A DNA stretch of 64,000 nucleotides from Micromonospora rosaria (lineage in GTDB: Bacteria; Actinomycetota; Actinomycetes; Mycobacteriales; Micromonosporaceae). This document shows positions 26,498-33,119 of this stretch, one piece after another; the first letter of the stretch is position 1, and every line of letters begins with the position of its first letter. The DNA is taken from the NCBI RefSeq assembly GCF_001567585.1, contig NZ_LRQV01000007.1:1-64000 (forward strand), given 5' to 3'. Made by a program: the position numbers and the translations under genes. Under the pieces are notes generated by a model, which saw only the letters and a program-made list of their open reading frames with translations, searched no databases and was not told where the DNA came from.

Positions 26498-28135
26498 ATG
26501 AGAGTCTCGAAGCGGGCGAGCGGCGCCATCGCGGTGGGCGCGGCGTTCGCGCTCGTCGCGTCCGGCTGCTCGAGCGACAGCGAGAGCAACGAAGGCGGCA
26601 ACAGCGCCGACGGCGCGATCACCATCCACGGCGTCCAGCCGGAGAACCCGCTGGTTCCGGCGAACACCACCGAGACCGGTGGCGGCAAGGTCATCGACTG
26701 GATGTGGACCGGCCTGGTGGAGTACCCCAACGACGGCAGCGCCCCGCGCAACGCCGTCGCGGAGTCGATCGAGACCACCGACTCCAAGGTCTTCACGATC
26801 AAGATCAAGCAGGACACCAAGTTCCACGACGGCACCGTCGTCAAGGCGAAGAACTTCGTCGACGCCTGGAACTGGGCCGCGTACTCGCCGAACGGTGTCC
26901 AGGGCGCCAGCTTCTTCGCCGACATCCAGGGCTTCGACGACGTCAACAAGGCGGACCCGGACGGCGAGGGCCCGCAGCAGGCCCCCGAGCCGACCACCGA
27001 CAAGATGTCCGGCCTGAAGGTCGTCGACGACTGGACCTTCGAGGTCACCCTCGAGGCGCCGACCGCCGTCTGGCCGACCAAGCTCGGCTACAGCGCCTAC
27101 GTGCCGCTGCCGGACGCGTTCTTCACCCAGAAGCCCGAGGACTTCGGCCGTAAGCCGATCGGTAACGGCCCGGTCAAGTTCGTTTCCTGGGAGGACAACG
27201 TCCTCATCAAGCTGACGCGCTTCGACGACTACACGCTGCGCGACAAGATGAAGATCAAGGACGTCGACGTCAAGCTGTACCAGGACGAGTCGGCCGCCTA
27301 CAGCGACCTGGTCTCGGGCAACCTGGACTGGGTCGAGCAGGTCCCGGTCTCCGCGCTGGCGGGCGACAAGTGGAAGCAGGACCTGGGCGACCGGGCGATC
27401 ACCACGACCACCCCGATCACCGGCATCATCGCGTTCCCGGTCTACGACAAGCGGTACCAGGACGTGCGGCTGCGCAAGGCGGTCTCGCTCTCCATCAACC
27501 GCCAGGAAGTCGTCGACAAGATCTTCTTCGGCACCCGCCCGCCGGCGACGAGCTGGGCGAACCCGCTGGCCCCGGGTACGGTCGACGGCAACTGCACCGT
27601 CTGCACGTACAACCCGGAGGAGGCCAAGAAGCTCTACGCCGAGGCCGGTGGCTTCGAGGGTGAGATGGTCTTCTACTACAACGCCGACTCCAGCCACAAG
27701 GAGTGGATGGAGGCCGTCGCCCAGCAGGTCAAGACCACCCTGGGTGTCGAGGCTCGGGCCGAGGGCATGCCGACCTTCGCGGTGTTCCGCCAGGCGATCA
27801 ACGCCAAGCAGATGAAGGGCCCGTACCGCGCCGCGTGGCAGCAGGACTACCCGGACGTGGAGAACTGGATCAACCCGCTGTACGTGACCGGTGGTTCCTC
27901 CAACGACGGTGGCTACAGCAACCCGCAGGTGGACGCGCTGGCCAAGGAGGCGGGCGCCCAGGCTGACCTGGCCGCCTCGCACGCCAAGTTCGCCGAGGCC
28001 GTGAAGCTGATCGACGCGGACGTCCCCGCCCTGCCGATCTACTACTACGCCAACCAGGCGGGTCACTCCGAGAAGATCAAGAAGCTCGAGGTGACCGCCG
28101 TCGGCGAGCTCGACATCACCTCCGTCGAGCTCTGA
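26498..28135 (+). CDS. oligopeptide ABC transporter, substrate-binding lipoprotein
   Basis: A 545-residue family 5 extracellular solute-binding protein (OppA/DppA type). The lipoprotein signal has Cys24 in VASGC. Conserved family pieces are DWMWTGLVEY, KFHDGTVVKAKNFVDAW, GTGP-equivalent IGNGPVKFVSW, VRLRKAVSLSINRQEVV and the C-terminal PALPIYYYANQ. It should bind peptides outside the membrane and deliver them to the permeases encoded downstream. The ATG at 26498 has AGGAGG ten bases upstream. A long 5' region of about 1 kb precedes it, and a strong stem-loop separates it from the permease genes, which would keep its mRNA more abundant. Confidence 0.95.
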   Translation: MRVSKRASGAIAVGAAFALVASGCSSDSESNEGGNSADGAITIHGVQPENPLVPANTTETGGGKVIDWMWTGLVEYPNDGSAPRNAVAESIETTDSKVFTIKIKQDTKFHDGTVVKAKNFVDAWNWAAYSPNGVQGASFFADIQGFDDVNKADPDGEGPQQAPEPTTDKMSGLKVVDDWTFEVTLEAPTAVWPTKLGYSAYVPLPDAFFTQKPEDFGRKPIGNGPVKFVSWEDNVLIKLTRFDDYTLRDKMKIKDVDVKLYQDESAAYSDLVSGNLDWVEQVPVSALAGDKWKQDLGDRAITTTTPITGIIAFPVYDKRYQDVRLRKAVSLSINRQEVVDKIFFGTRPPATSWANPLAPGTVDGNCTVCTYNPEEAKKLYAEAGGFEGEMVFYYNADSSHKEWMEAVAQQVKTTLGVEARAEGMPTFAVFRQAINAKQMKGPYRAAWQQDYPDVENWINPLYVTGGSSNDGGYSNPQVDALAKEAGAQADLAASHAKFAEAVKLIDADVPALPIYYYANQAGHSEKIKKLEVTAVGELDITSVEL

Positions 28136-28149
28136 TCCACAACGGTTAA

Positions 28150-28191
28150 GCCCCGGGCCGGGCTCACATACCCGTGAGCCCGGCCCGGGGC
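28150..28191 (+). terminator. intercistronic stem-loop after the binding-protein gene
   Basis: An 18-bp perfect stem (gccccgggccgggctcac) with a 6-nt loop lies between the binding protein and the permease genes. It may act as a partial terminator or block 3' decay, as is usual where the binding protein must outnumber the permease. Confidence 0.75.
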
Positions 28192-28278
28192 CGTTCCGCG
28201 CGGAGCACCACCCCGCTGCGCGCGTAGCCACCACCCGTGTCGGCCGTCCGACGCGCCCCTTTCTTGGAGGACCACCCC

Positions 28279-29205
28279 ATGGGCCGTTATCTGTTGAGGC
28301 GGCTGCTGCAACTCGTCCCGGTCTTCATCGGCACGACGTTCCTGATCTACTGGCTCGTCTGGTCCGTGCCCGGTGACCCGTTCGCCGGCAAGTGCGGCGA
28401 ACGACGCTGCCCGGAGCAGTACGTCGCCTTCATGACCGAGAAGTACCAGCTCGACCAGCCGGTACTGGTGCAGTACGCCCACTACATGCAGAACCTTTTC
28501 CAGGGTGACTTCGGCGAGACGTTCAGTGGCCGGTCGGTCAACGACATCATCGTCGCGGCGTACCCGAACACCCTGAAGCTGGCCCTGGTGGCCCTGGCGA
28601 TCGAGGCGCTCATCGGCATCACCGCCGGTGTGCTGACCGGCCTGCGGCGCAACGGCTTCCTGGACAACCTGGTCCTGGTCTCCACCCTGTTCCTGATCGC
28701 GCTGCCGGTCTTCGTCATCGGCTTCGTGCTCCAGTGGCTGCTCGGGGTGCAGTGGGGCATCGTCCGGCCGACCGTCTCCAGCGAGATGCGGCTGACGGAA
28801 CTACTCGTGCCAGGGTTCGTGCTGGGCAGCGCCTCGATGGCGTACGTGGCCCGGCTGGCCCGCACCAGCATCGCGGAGAACCGGCGGGCCGACTACGTCC
28901 GTACCGCGATCGCCAAGGGCCTGCCGATGCGCCGGGTGGTCGGGGTGCACCTGCTGCGCAACTCGCTCATCCCGGTGGTCACCCTGCTCGGCACCGACCT
29001 GGGTGCGCTGATGGGCGGTGCGATCGTCACCGAGGGCATCTTCGCGGTCAACGGGATCGGCCGGGAGGTCTACCGGGCGATCGTCACCAAGGAGAGCGCT
29101 ACGGTTGTCTCCATCGTGGTGGTCCTGGTGCTGGTCTACCTGGTCATGAACCTGCTGGTGGACCTGCTCTACGCCGCCCTCGACCCGAGGATCCGCTATG
29201 AGTGA
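28279..29205 (+). CDS. oligopeptide ABC transporter permease (OppB/DppB type)
   Basis: A 308-residue inner-membrane permease. It starts MGRYLLRRLLQLVPVFIG, has six predicted helices, and carries the EAA-type loop that docks the ATPase (NRRADYVRTAIAKGLPMRRV). An internal CxxxxC (KCGERRCPEQY), seen in some DppB proteins, lies in the large periplasmic loop. The ATG at 28279 has GGAGG eight bases upstream; an in-frame ATG at 28237 lacks one. It overlaps the next permease gene by eight bases. Confidence 0.94.
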   Translation: MGRYLLRRLLQLVPVFIGTTFLIYWLVWSVPGDPFAGKCGERRCPEQYVAFMTEKYQLDQPVLVQYAHYMQNLFQGDFGETFSGRSVNDIIVAAYPNTLKLALVALAIEALIGITAGVLTGLRRNGFLDNLVLVSTLFLIALPVFVIGFVLQWLLGVQWGIVRPTVSSEMRLTELLVPGFVLGSASMAYVARLARTSIAENRRADYVRTAIAKGLPMRRVVGVHLLRNSLIPVVTLLGTDLGALMGGAIVTEGIFAVNGIGREVYRAIVTKESATVVSIVVVLVLVYLVMNLLVDLLYAALDPRIRYE

Positions 29206-30181
29206 CCCGACGTCCGCATCGATCGTCTCCACGCCGCCCTCGCACCAGCCGACCCAGGCCGGTTCCACGGCGCCCGCCGACGCGGGCCTGCCGGAGAACG
29301 CTCGCCGGGACAAGCCCCGGGGCCTGCTCGGTGACGCCTGGCGCGACCTGCGGCGCAAGCCGCTGTTCTGGATCTCCGCGACGCTGATCCTGGTCTTCGT
29401 GCTGATGGCGGCCTTCCCGTGGCTGTTCACCTCGAAGGACGCGGTCAACGGCGCGCTGGCCAACAGCCGGGTGGAGCCCTCGGGCGACGCCTGGTTCGGC
29501 TACGACGTGCAGGGCCGGGACGTGTTCGCCCGGGTGATCTACGGCGCCCGCGCCTCGATCCTGGTCGCGGTGGTCGCCGTGCTCGGCACCCTGATCTTCG
29601 GCGGCACGGTCGGCATCATCGCCGGGTACCGTGGTGGTTGGGTGGACGCCCTGCTGTCCCGGATCGCCGACGTCTTCTTCGGCCTGCCGTTCGTCCTCGG
29701 TGCGATCGTCATCCTGACCACGTTCAACGGGTCCGGGACGAGCAACAGCGAGTGGGAGATCATGGGGCTGGTGATCATCTCGCTGATGGTGCTGAGCTGG
29801 CCGGTCTCCATGCGGCTGATGCGCTCCTCGGTGCTGGCCACCAAGGAGGCCGACTACATCGTCGCGGCCCGCGCCATGGGCGCCAGCACCAGCCGGATCA
29901 TCATCAAGCACCTGCTGCCGAACTGTCTCGCTCCGCTGCTGGTGTACGGGACGATCATGGTGGGCTCGTTCATCGGCGCCGAGGCCACGCTGTCCTTCCT
30001 CGGTGTCGGCCTGAAGAGCCCGGTGGTCTCCTGGGGGATCATGATCAGTGAGGCGCAGAACTACATCCGCGTCTCGCCGTTCCTGCTCTTCTTCCCCGCC
30101 GGGTTCCTCGTCACCGCCGTGCTGAGCTTCGTGATGCTCGGTGAGACGGTCCGCGAGGCCCTCGATCCGAAACTCCGCTAG
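29198..30181 (+). CDS. oligopeptide ABC transporter permease (OppC/DppC type)
   Basis: A 327-residue partner permease. The N-terminal cytoplasmic stretch is Pro/Ala-rich; then LFWISATLILVFVLMAAFPWLF is the first helix, followed by five more. The ATPase-docking loop has ATKEADYIVAARAMGASTS, and LGVGLKSPVVSWGIMISEAQ is typical of the family. Its ATG lies inside the end of the OppB-type gene, so the two are translationally coupled. It ends 11 nt before the first ATPase gene. Confidence 0.94.
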   Translation: MSDPTSASIVSTPPSHQPTQAGSTAPADAGLPENARRDKPRGLLGDAWRDLRRKPLFWISATLILVFVLMAAFPWLFTSKDAVNGALANSRVEPSGDAWFGYDVQGRDVFARVIYGARASILVAVVAVLGTLIFGGTVGIIAGYRGGWVDALLSRIADVFFGLPFVLGAIVILTTFNGSGTSNSEWEIMGLVIISLMVLSWPVSMRLMRSSVLATKEADYIVAARAMGASTSRIIIKHLLPNCLAPLLVYGTIMVGSFIGAEATLSFLGVGLKSPVVSWGIMISEAQNYIRVSPFLLFFPAGFLVTAVLSFVMLGETVREALDPKLR

Positions 30182-30192
30182 GGGAGATCCAG

Positions 30193-31236
30193 TTGTCCGA
30201 CATTCTCGTGTCCGAGCAGTCCACGCCGGGTGCCGATGGATCCGGCCGCCCGTCGGGGCGTCTCCTGGAGGTCGAGGACCTCCGGGTGGAGTTCCGTACC
30301 CGGGACGGCGTCGCCAAGGTCATCAACGGGGTGACGTACCACGTCGACGCGGGGGAGACCCTCGCCGTGCTCGGCGAGTCCGGCTCCGGCAAGAGCGTCA
30401 CCGCGCAGACCGTCATGGGCATCCTGGACACGCCGCCCGGGTTCGTCACCGGCGGCCAGGTCCGCTTCCACGGCAAGGACATGCTCACCATGTCCGACGA
30501 GGAGCGCCGGCGGATCCGTGGCGAGGGCATCGCGATGATCTTCCAGGACGCGCTCTCCGCGCTGAACCCGGTCTTCACCGTCGGGTTCCAGATCGCGGAG
30601 CAGTTCCGCGTCCGGCGGGGGATGGGCCGCGCCGAGGCCAAGAAGCGCGCGATCGAGATGCTCGACCAGGTCAAGATCCCGAACGCGAAGAGCCGGTTCA
30701 GCCAGTACCCCCACCAGTTCTCCGGCGGCATGCGGCAGCGCGCCATGATCGCGATGTCGCTGGCGCTGGACCCGGAGGTGCTGATCGCCGACGAGCCGAC
30801 CACCGCGCTGGACGTCACCGTGCAGGCCCAGATCATGGACCTGCTCGCGGAACTCCAGCGGGAACGGCAGATGGGGCTGATCCTGATCACCCACGACCTC
30901 GGCGTGGTCGCCGACGTCGCGGACCGGATCGCGGTCATGTACGCCGGTCGGATCGTCGAGGAAGCCGACGTGTACGAGCTGTACGCCAAGCCGGCGCACC
31001 CGTACACCATCGGTCTGCTCGAATCGATCCCCCGGCTCGACGAGAAGGGGCAGGAACTCCGGACGATCAAGGGCCTGCCGCCGAACCTGATGAACATTCC
31101 GCCGGGTTGCCCGTTCAACCCGCGGTGCCCGATGGCGCAACCGGTGTGCCGGGAGAAGATCCCGCCGCTGTTGCAGGTGGCCCCCGGCCGGGCCAGCGCC
31201 TGCCACTTCGCCGAGGAGCTGGTGAGCCGTGACTGA
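30193..31236 (+). CDS. oligopeptide ABC transporter ATPase (OppD/DppD type)
   Basis: A 347-residue ATPase. Walker A is GESGSGKSVT, the Q loop is in MIFQDALSALNPVF, the signature is FSGGMRQRAMIAMSLALDP and Walker B is VLIADEPTTALD. The C-terminal oligopeptide-transporter domain has the cysteine pattern CPFNPRCPMAQPVC, which in this family can hold an iron-sulfur cluster. The start is TTG at 30193, with GGGGAG about six bases upstream, the only TTG start I propose in this window. It overlaps the next gene by eight bases. Confidence 0.93.
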   Translation: MSDILVSEQSTPGADGSGRPSGRLLEVEDLRVEFRTRDGVAKVINGVTYHVDAGETLAVLGESGSGKSVTAQTVMGILDTPPGFVTGGQVRFHGKDMLTMSDEERRRIRGEGIAMIFQDALSALNPVFTVGFQIAEQFRVRRGMGRAEAKKRAIEMLDQVKIPNAKSRFSQYPHQFSGGMRQRAMIAMSLALDPEVLIADEPTTALDVTVQAQIMDLLAELQRERQMGLILITHDLGVVADVADRIAVMYAGRIVEEADVYELYAKPAHPYTIGLLESIPRLDEKGQELRTIKGLPPNLMNIPPGCPFNPRCPMAQPVCREKIPPLLQVAPGRASACHFAEELVSRD

Positions 31237-32242
31237 GAACATTCTGGAGATCCGGGACCTGGTCAAGCACTACCCGGTCACCCGGGGCGTGGTCTTCAAG
31301 AAGACCATCGGCCAGGTCAAGGCGGTCGACGGCGTCTCCTTCGAGCTCAAGGCCGGGGAGACGCTGGGGCTGGTCGGCGAGTCGGGCTGCGGCAAGTCGA
31401 CGCTGGCCCGGGTCCTGATGAACCTGGAGAAGCCGACCGCCGGTAGCGTCGTCTACAAGGGCCAGGACATCTCCCGGCTCACCGGGGCGGCGCTGCGCCG
31501 GCTGCGGCGGCAGATCCAGCTCGTCATGCAGGACCCGTACACCTCGCTCAACCCCCGGATGACGGTGGGTGACCTGATCGGTGAGCCGTTCGAGATCCAC
31601 CCGGAGGTGGCGCCGAAGGGCAGCCGGCAGGGCAAGGTCAAGGAGCTGCTCGACCTGGTCGGCCTCAACCCGGAGCACATCAACCGGTATCCGCACCAGT
31701 TCTCCGGCGGCCAGCGGCAGCGGATCGGCATCGCCCGCGCGCTCGCCCTGCGTCCGGAGATCATCGTCTGCGACGAGCCGGTGTCGGCGCTGGACGTGTC
31801 GATCCAGGCCCAGGTGATGAACCTGCTGGAGAAGCTCCAGAACGAGTTCGGCCTCTCGTACGTCTTCATCGCCCACGACCTGTCGGTCGTGCGGCACCTC
31901 TCCGACCGGGTCGCGGTGATGTACCTCGGCAAGATCGTGGAGATCGGGACCGAGGACGAGATCTACGAGCGGCCGACCCACCCGTACACCCAGGCGCTGC
32001 TGTCGGCGGTGCCGGTGCCGGACCCGACGCTGCGGTCGAGCAAGGCGATCATCCGGCTGACCGGGGACGTGCCGTCACCGATCAGCCCGCCCTCGGGCTG
32101 CCGGTTCCGGACCCGCTGCTGGAAGGCGCAGGACGTCTGCGCCGAGCAGGTGCCGGCGCTGGAGATCCGGGACGGCTCGGACCACCCGAGCGCCTGCCAC
32201 TTCGCCGAGAAGCGCGAGATCGTCGCCACCCACGAGGCCTGA
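31229..32242 (+). CDS. oligopeptide ABC transporter ATPase (OppF/DppF type)
   Basis: A 337-residue second ATPase. Walker A is [11 protein letters not shown], the Q loop [12 protein letters not shown], the signature [19 protein letters not shown] and Walker [13 protein letters not shown]. The C-terminal domain has [14 protein letters not shown]. With OppD it forms the heterodimeric motor for peptide import. The GTG at 31229 overlaps the OppD stop, so the last four genes are closely coupled. A long hairpin and repeat copy 3 follow. Confidence 0.94.
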   Translation: MTENILEIRDLVKHYPVTRGVVFKKTIGQVKAVDGVSFELKAGETLGLVGESGCGKSTLARVLMNLEKPTAGSVVYKGQDISRLTGAALRRLRRQIQLVMQDPYTSLNPRMTVGDLIGEPFEIHPEVAPKGSRQGKVKELLDLVGLNPEHINRYPHQFSGGQRQRIGIARALALRPEIIVCDEPVSALDVSIQAQVMNLLEKLQNEFGLSYVFIAHDLSVVRHLSDRVAVMYLGKIVEIGTEDEIYERPTHPYTQALLSAVPVPDPTLRSSKAIIRLTGDVPSPISPPSGCRFRTRCWKAQDVCAEQVPALEIRDGSDHPSACHFAEKREIVATHEA

Positions 32243-32256
32243 TCCCGCCCGACCCC

Positions 32257-32300
32257 CGAGCCGCCGCCCGGCGTCACCCGTGACACCGGACGGCGGCTCG
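32257..32300 (+). terminator. terminator of the peptide importer operon
   Basis: A long stem: CGAGCCGCCG pairs with CGGCGGCTCG, and the inner segments CCGG and GTCAC pair with GTGAC and CCGG, with two mismatches in all. It lies 15 bases after the OppF-type stop. Confidence 0.8.
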
Positions 32301-32347
32301 TCGGCGTCGGCGGTGGGTGCGGTGGCCGGAGCGCCGGGGCCGGGGTG

Positions 32348-32401
32348 TTAGGAAGGGGCCCTTCTACTACCGGAAGCGTTAACAGGGGGCCCTTCCTTAC
32401 C
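32348..32401 (-). repeat. dispersed 54-bp palindromic element, copy 3
   Basis: Reverse orientation: ends CAGGGGGCCCTTCCTTACC on the plus strand with the centre taccggaagcgttaac. It lies between the convergent importer operon and the chorismate mutase gene, three bases past the latter's stop. Confidence 0.85.
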
Positions 32402-32403
32402 TC

Positions 32404-32772
32404 TCAGAGGGGGCCTCGGCCGGCGCGGAGCAGCAGCAGCGCGAGCTGGGTGCCGTCGGCGCCGAGTTCCCGGCGGAACCGCTCCAGGATCTCGCGTTCC
32501 CGGGAGAGCACCAGCCGGGTGCCGCCGGAGGCCATCCGGGTCGCGCCGACCTGCTGCGACAGGCCGGCCCGCTCCTGCCACAGCGCGATCAGGGTCCGGT
32601 CGATCTCGTCGATCCGCTCCCGGATCGCGCTGATCCGCGCCGCCGCCTCGGGTTCGTCGGTGCCGGTGCCCGGCCGGGCCGGGTCGGTCGGCGCCGGTCC
32701 CGCGCCCCCGGCGCCGGCCCCCGCGTCGGACCGCGCGACGCCGCCGCTCTGCTCCACCACGTCTGTCATCAT
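32404..32772 (-). CDS. chorismate mutase, AroQ type
   Basis: A 122-residue protein with a ~50-residue Gly/Ala/Pro-rich start and an AroQ helical domain in its second half: ISAIRERIDEIDRTLIALWQER, then LVLSREREILERFRREL. The conserved Arg of the first helix, the Arg/Lys region and the Glu-rich second helix fit the AroQ fold, which turns chorismate into prephenate for Phe and Tyr synthesis. The ATG at 32772 (an ATG-ATG pair) has GAGGGG about eight bases upstream. It lies behind a tyrosine/phenylalanine-coding leader and a terminator-like hairpin, so attenuation is likely. It is unlinked to other aro genes here. Confidence 0.88.
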   Translation of the reverse strand: MMTDVVEQSGGVARSDAGAGAGGAGPAPTDPARPGTGTDEPEAAARISAIRERIDEIDRTLIALWQERAGLSQQVGATRMASGGTRLVLSREREILERFRRELGADGTQLALLLLRAGRGPL

Positions 32773-32820
32773 CGTCGTACCCCTCGGACGTCGGGCCCGG
32801 GTGCCCGGATCCCGGAACGG

Positions 32821-32854
32821 AAAAGCCCCGGGCTCCTGCGAGCCCGGGGCTTTT
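32821..32854 (-). terminator. attenuator hairpin upstream of chorismate mutase
   Basis: On the minus strand a perfect 15-bp stem (aaaagccccgggctc) closes a gcag loop and its 3' arm ends in TTTT. It is one of the few hairpins here with a U run. It lies in a divergent space, between a short aromatic leader frame and the chorismate mutase start, where an ordinary gene-end terminator is not expected. Confidence 0.8.
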
Positions 32855-32869
32855 CGTAGGTCTGGTCGA

Positions 32870-32935
32870 TCAGGCGTGACCCACGGCTGCCGGACTCCCG
32901 GTGCCGTAGTAAAAGTAGAGGCGCTGACCGAACAC
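32870..32935 (-). CDS. aromatic leader peptide of chorismate mutase
   Basis: A 21-codon frame starting GTG at 32935, reading VFGQRLYFYYGTGSPAAVG and then HA, stop at 32870. Codons 7-10 are Tyr-Phe-Tyr-Tyr, with TTT used for Phe, a rare codon in this genome. A CATACT -10 box ends seven bases before the GTG, so translation would be leaderless. The stop lies 15 nt before the attenuator hairpin. Upstream in-frame TTG (32971) and ATG (32995) are possible but have no ribosome site. Low Tyr or Phe would stall the ribosome here and allow read-through into chorismate mutase. Confidence 0.65.
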   Translation of the reverse strand: MFGQRLYFYYGTGSPAAVGHA

Positions 32936-32942
32936 GCCGTCG

Positions 32943-32971
32943 AGTATGCCGCCGCCGTCTCCGGGGCGCAA
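32943..32971 (-). promoter_or_regulatory. promoter of the leader-chorismate mutase transcript
   Basis: TTGCGC, a 17-bp spacer and CATACT on the minus strand. Three of six -35 and four of six -10 positions match consensus, and spacing is ideal. The transcript would start at or next to the leader GTG. Confidence 0.5.
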
Positions 32972-33104
32972 GCAGACCGCCGATACCGCCCGCATGCCGG
33001 GCAGGTCACCGGGCGGGACGGGAAAAGGCCAGGTCGCCGGGGTGATGGTCGGCACGCGCCGGGTCGCCGACCCGCCTTGCCCCGGAACTGTCCGGGGGTC
33101 GGCA

Positions 33105-33110
33105 TAGACT
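33105..33110 (+). promoter_or_regulatory. -10 box for uvrD
   Basis: TAGACT lies nine bases before the uvrD ATG at 33120, which has no ribosome binding site; probably a leaderless transcript. No -35 element at proper distance. Confidence 0.5.
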
Positions 33111-33119
33111 CGCCGTGCG

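Noticed and set aside
32821..32854. Reading the 32821-32854 hairpin as a simple gene-end terminator
   Set aside because: The flanking full-length genes are divergent, so no gene ends there except the short aromatic leader frame.
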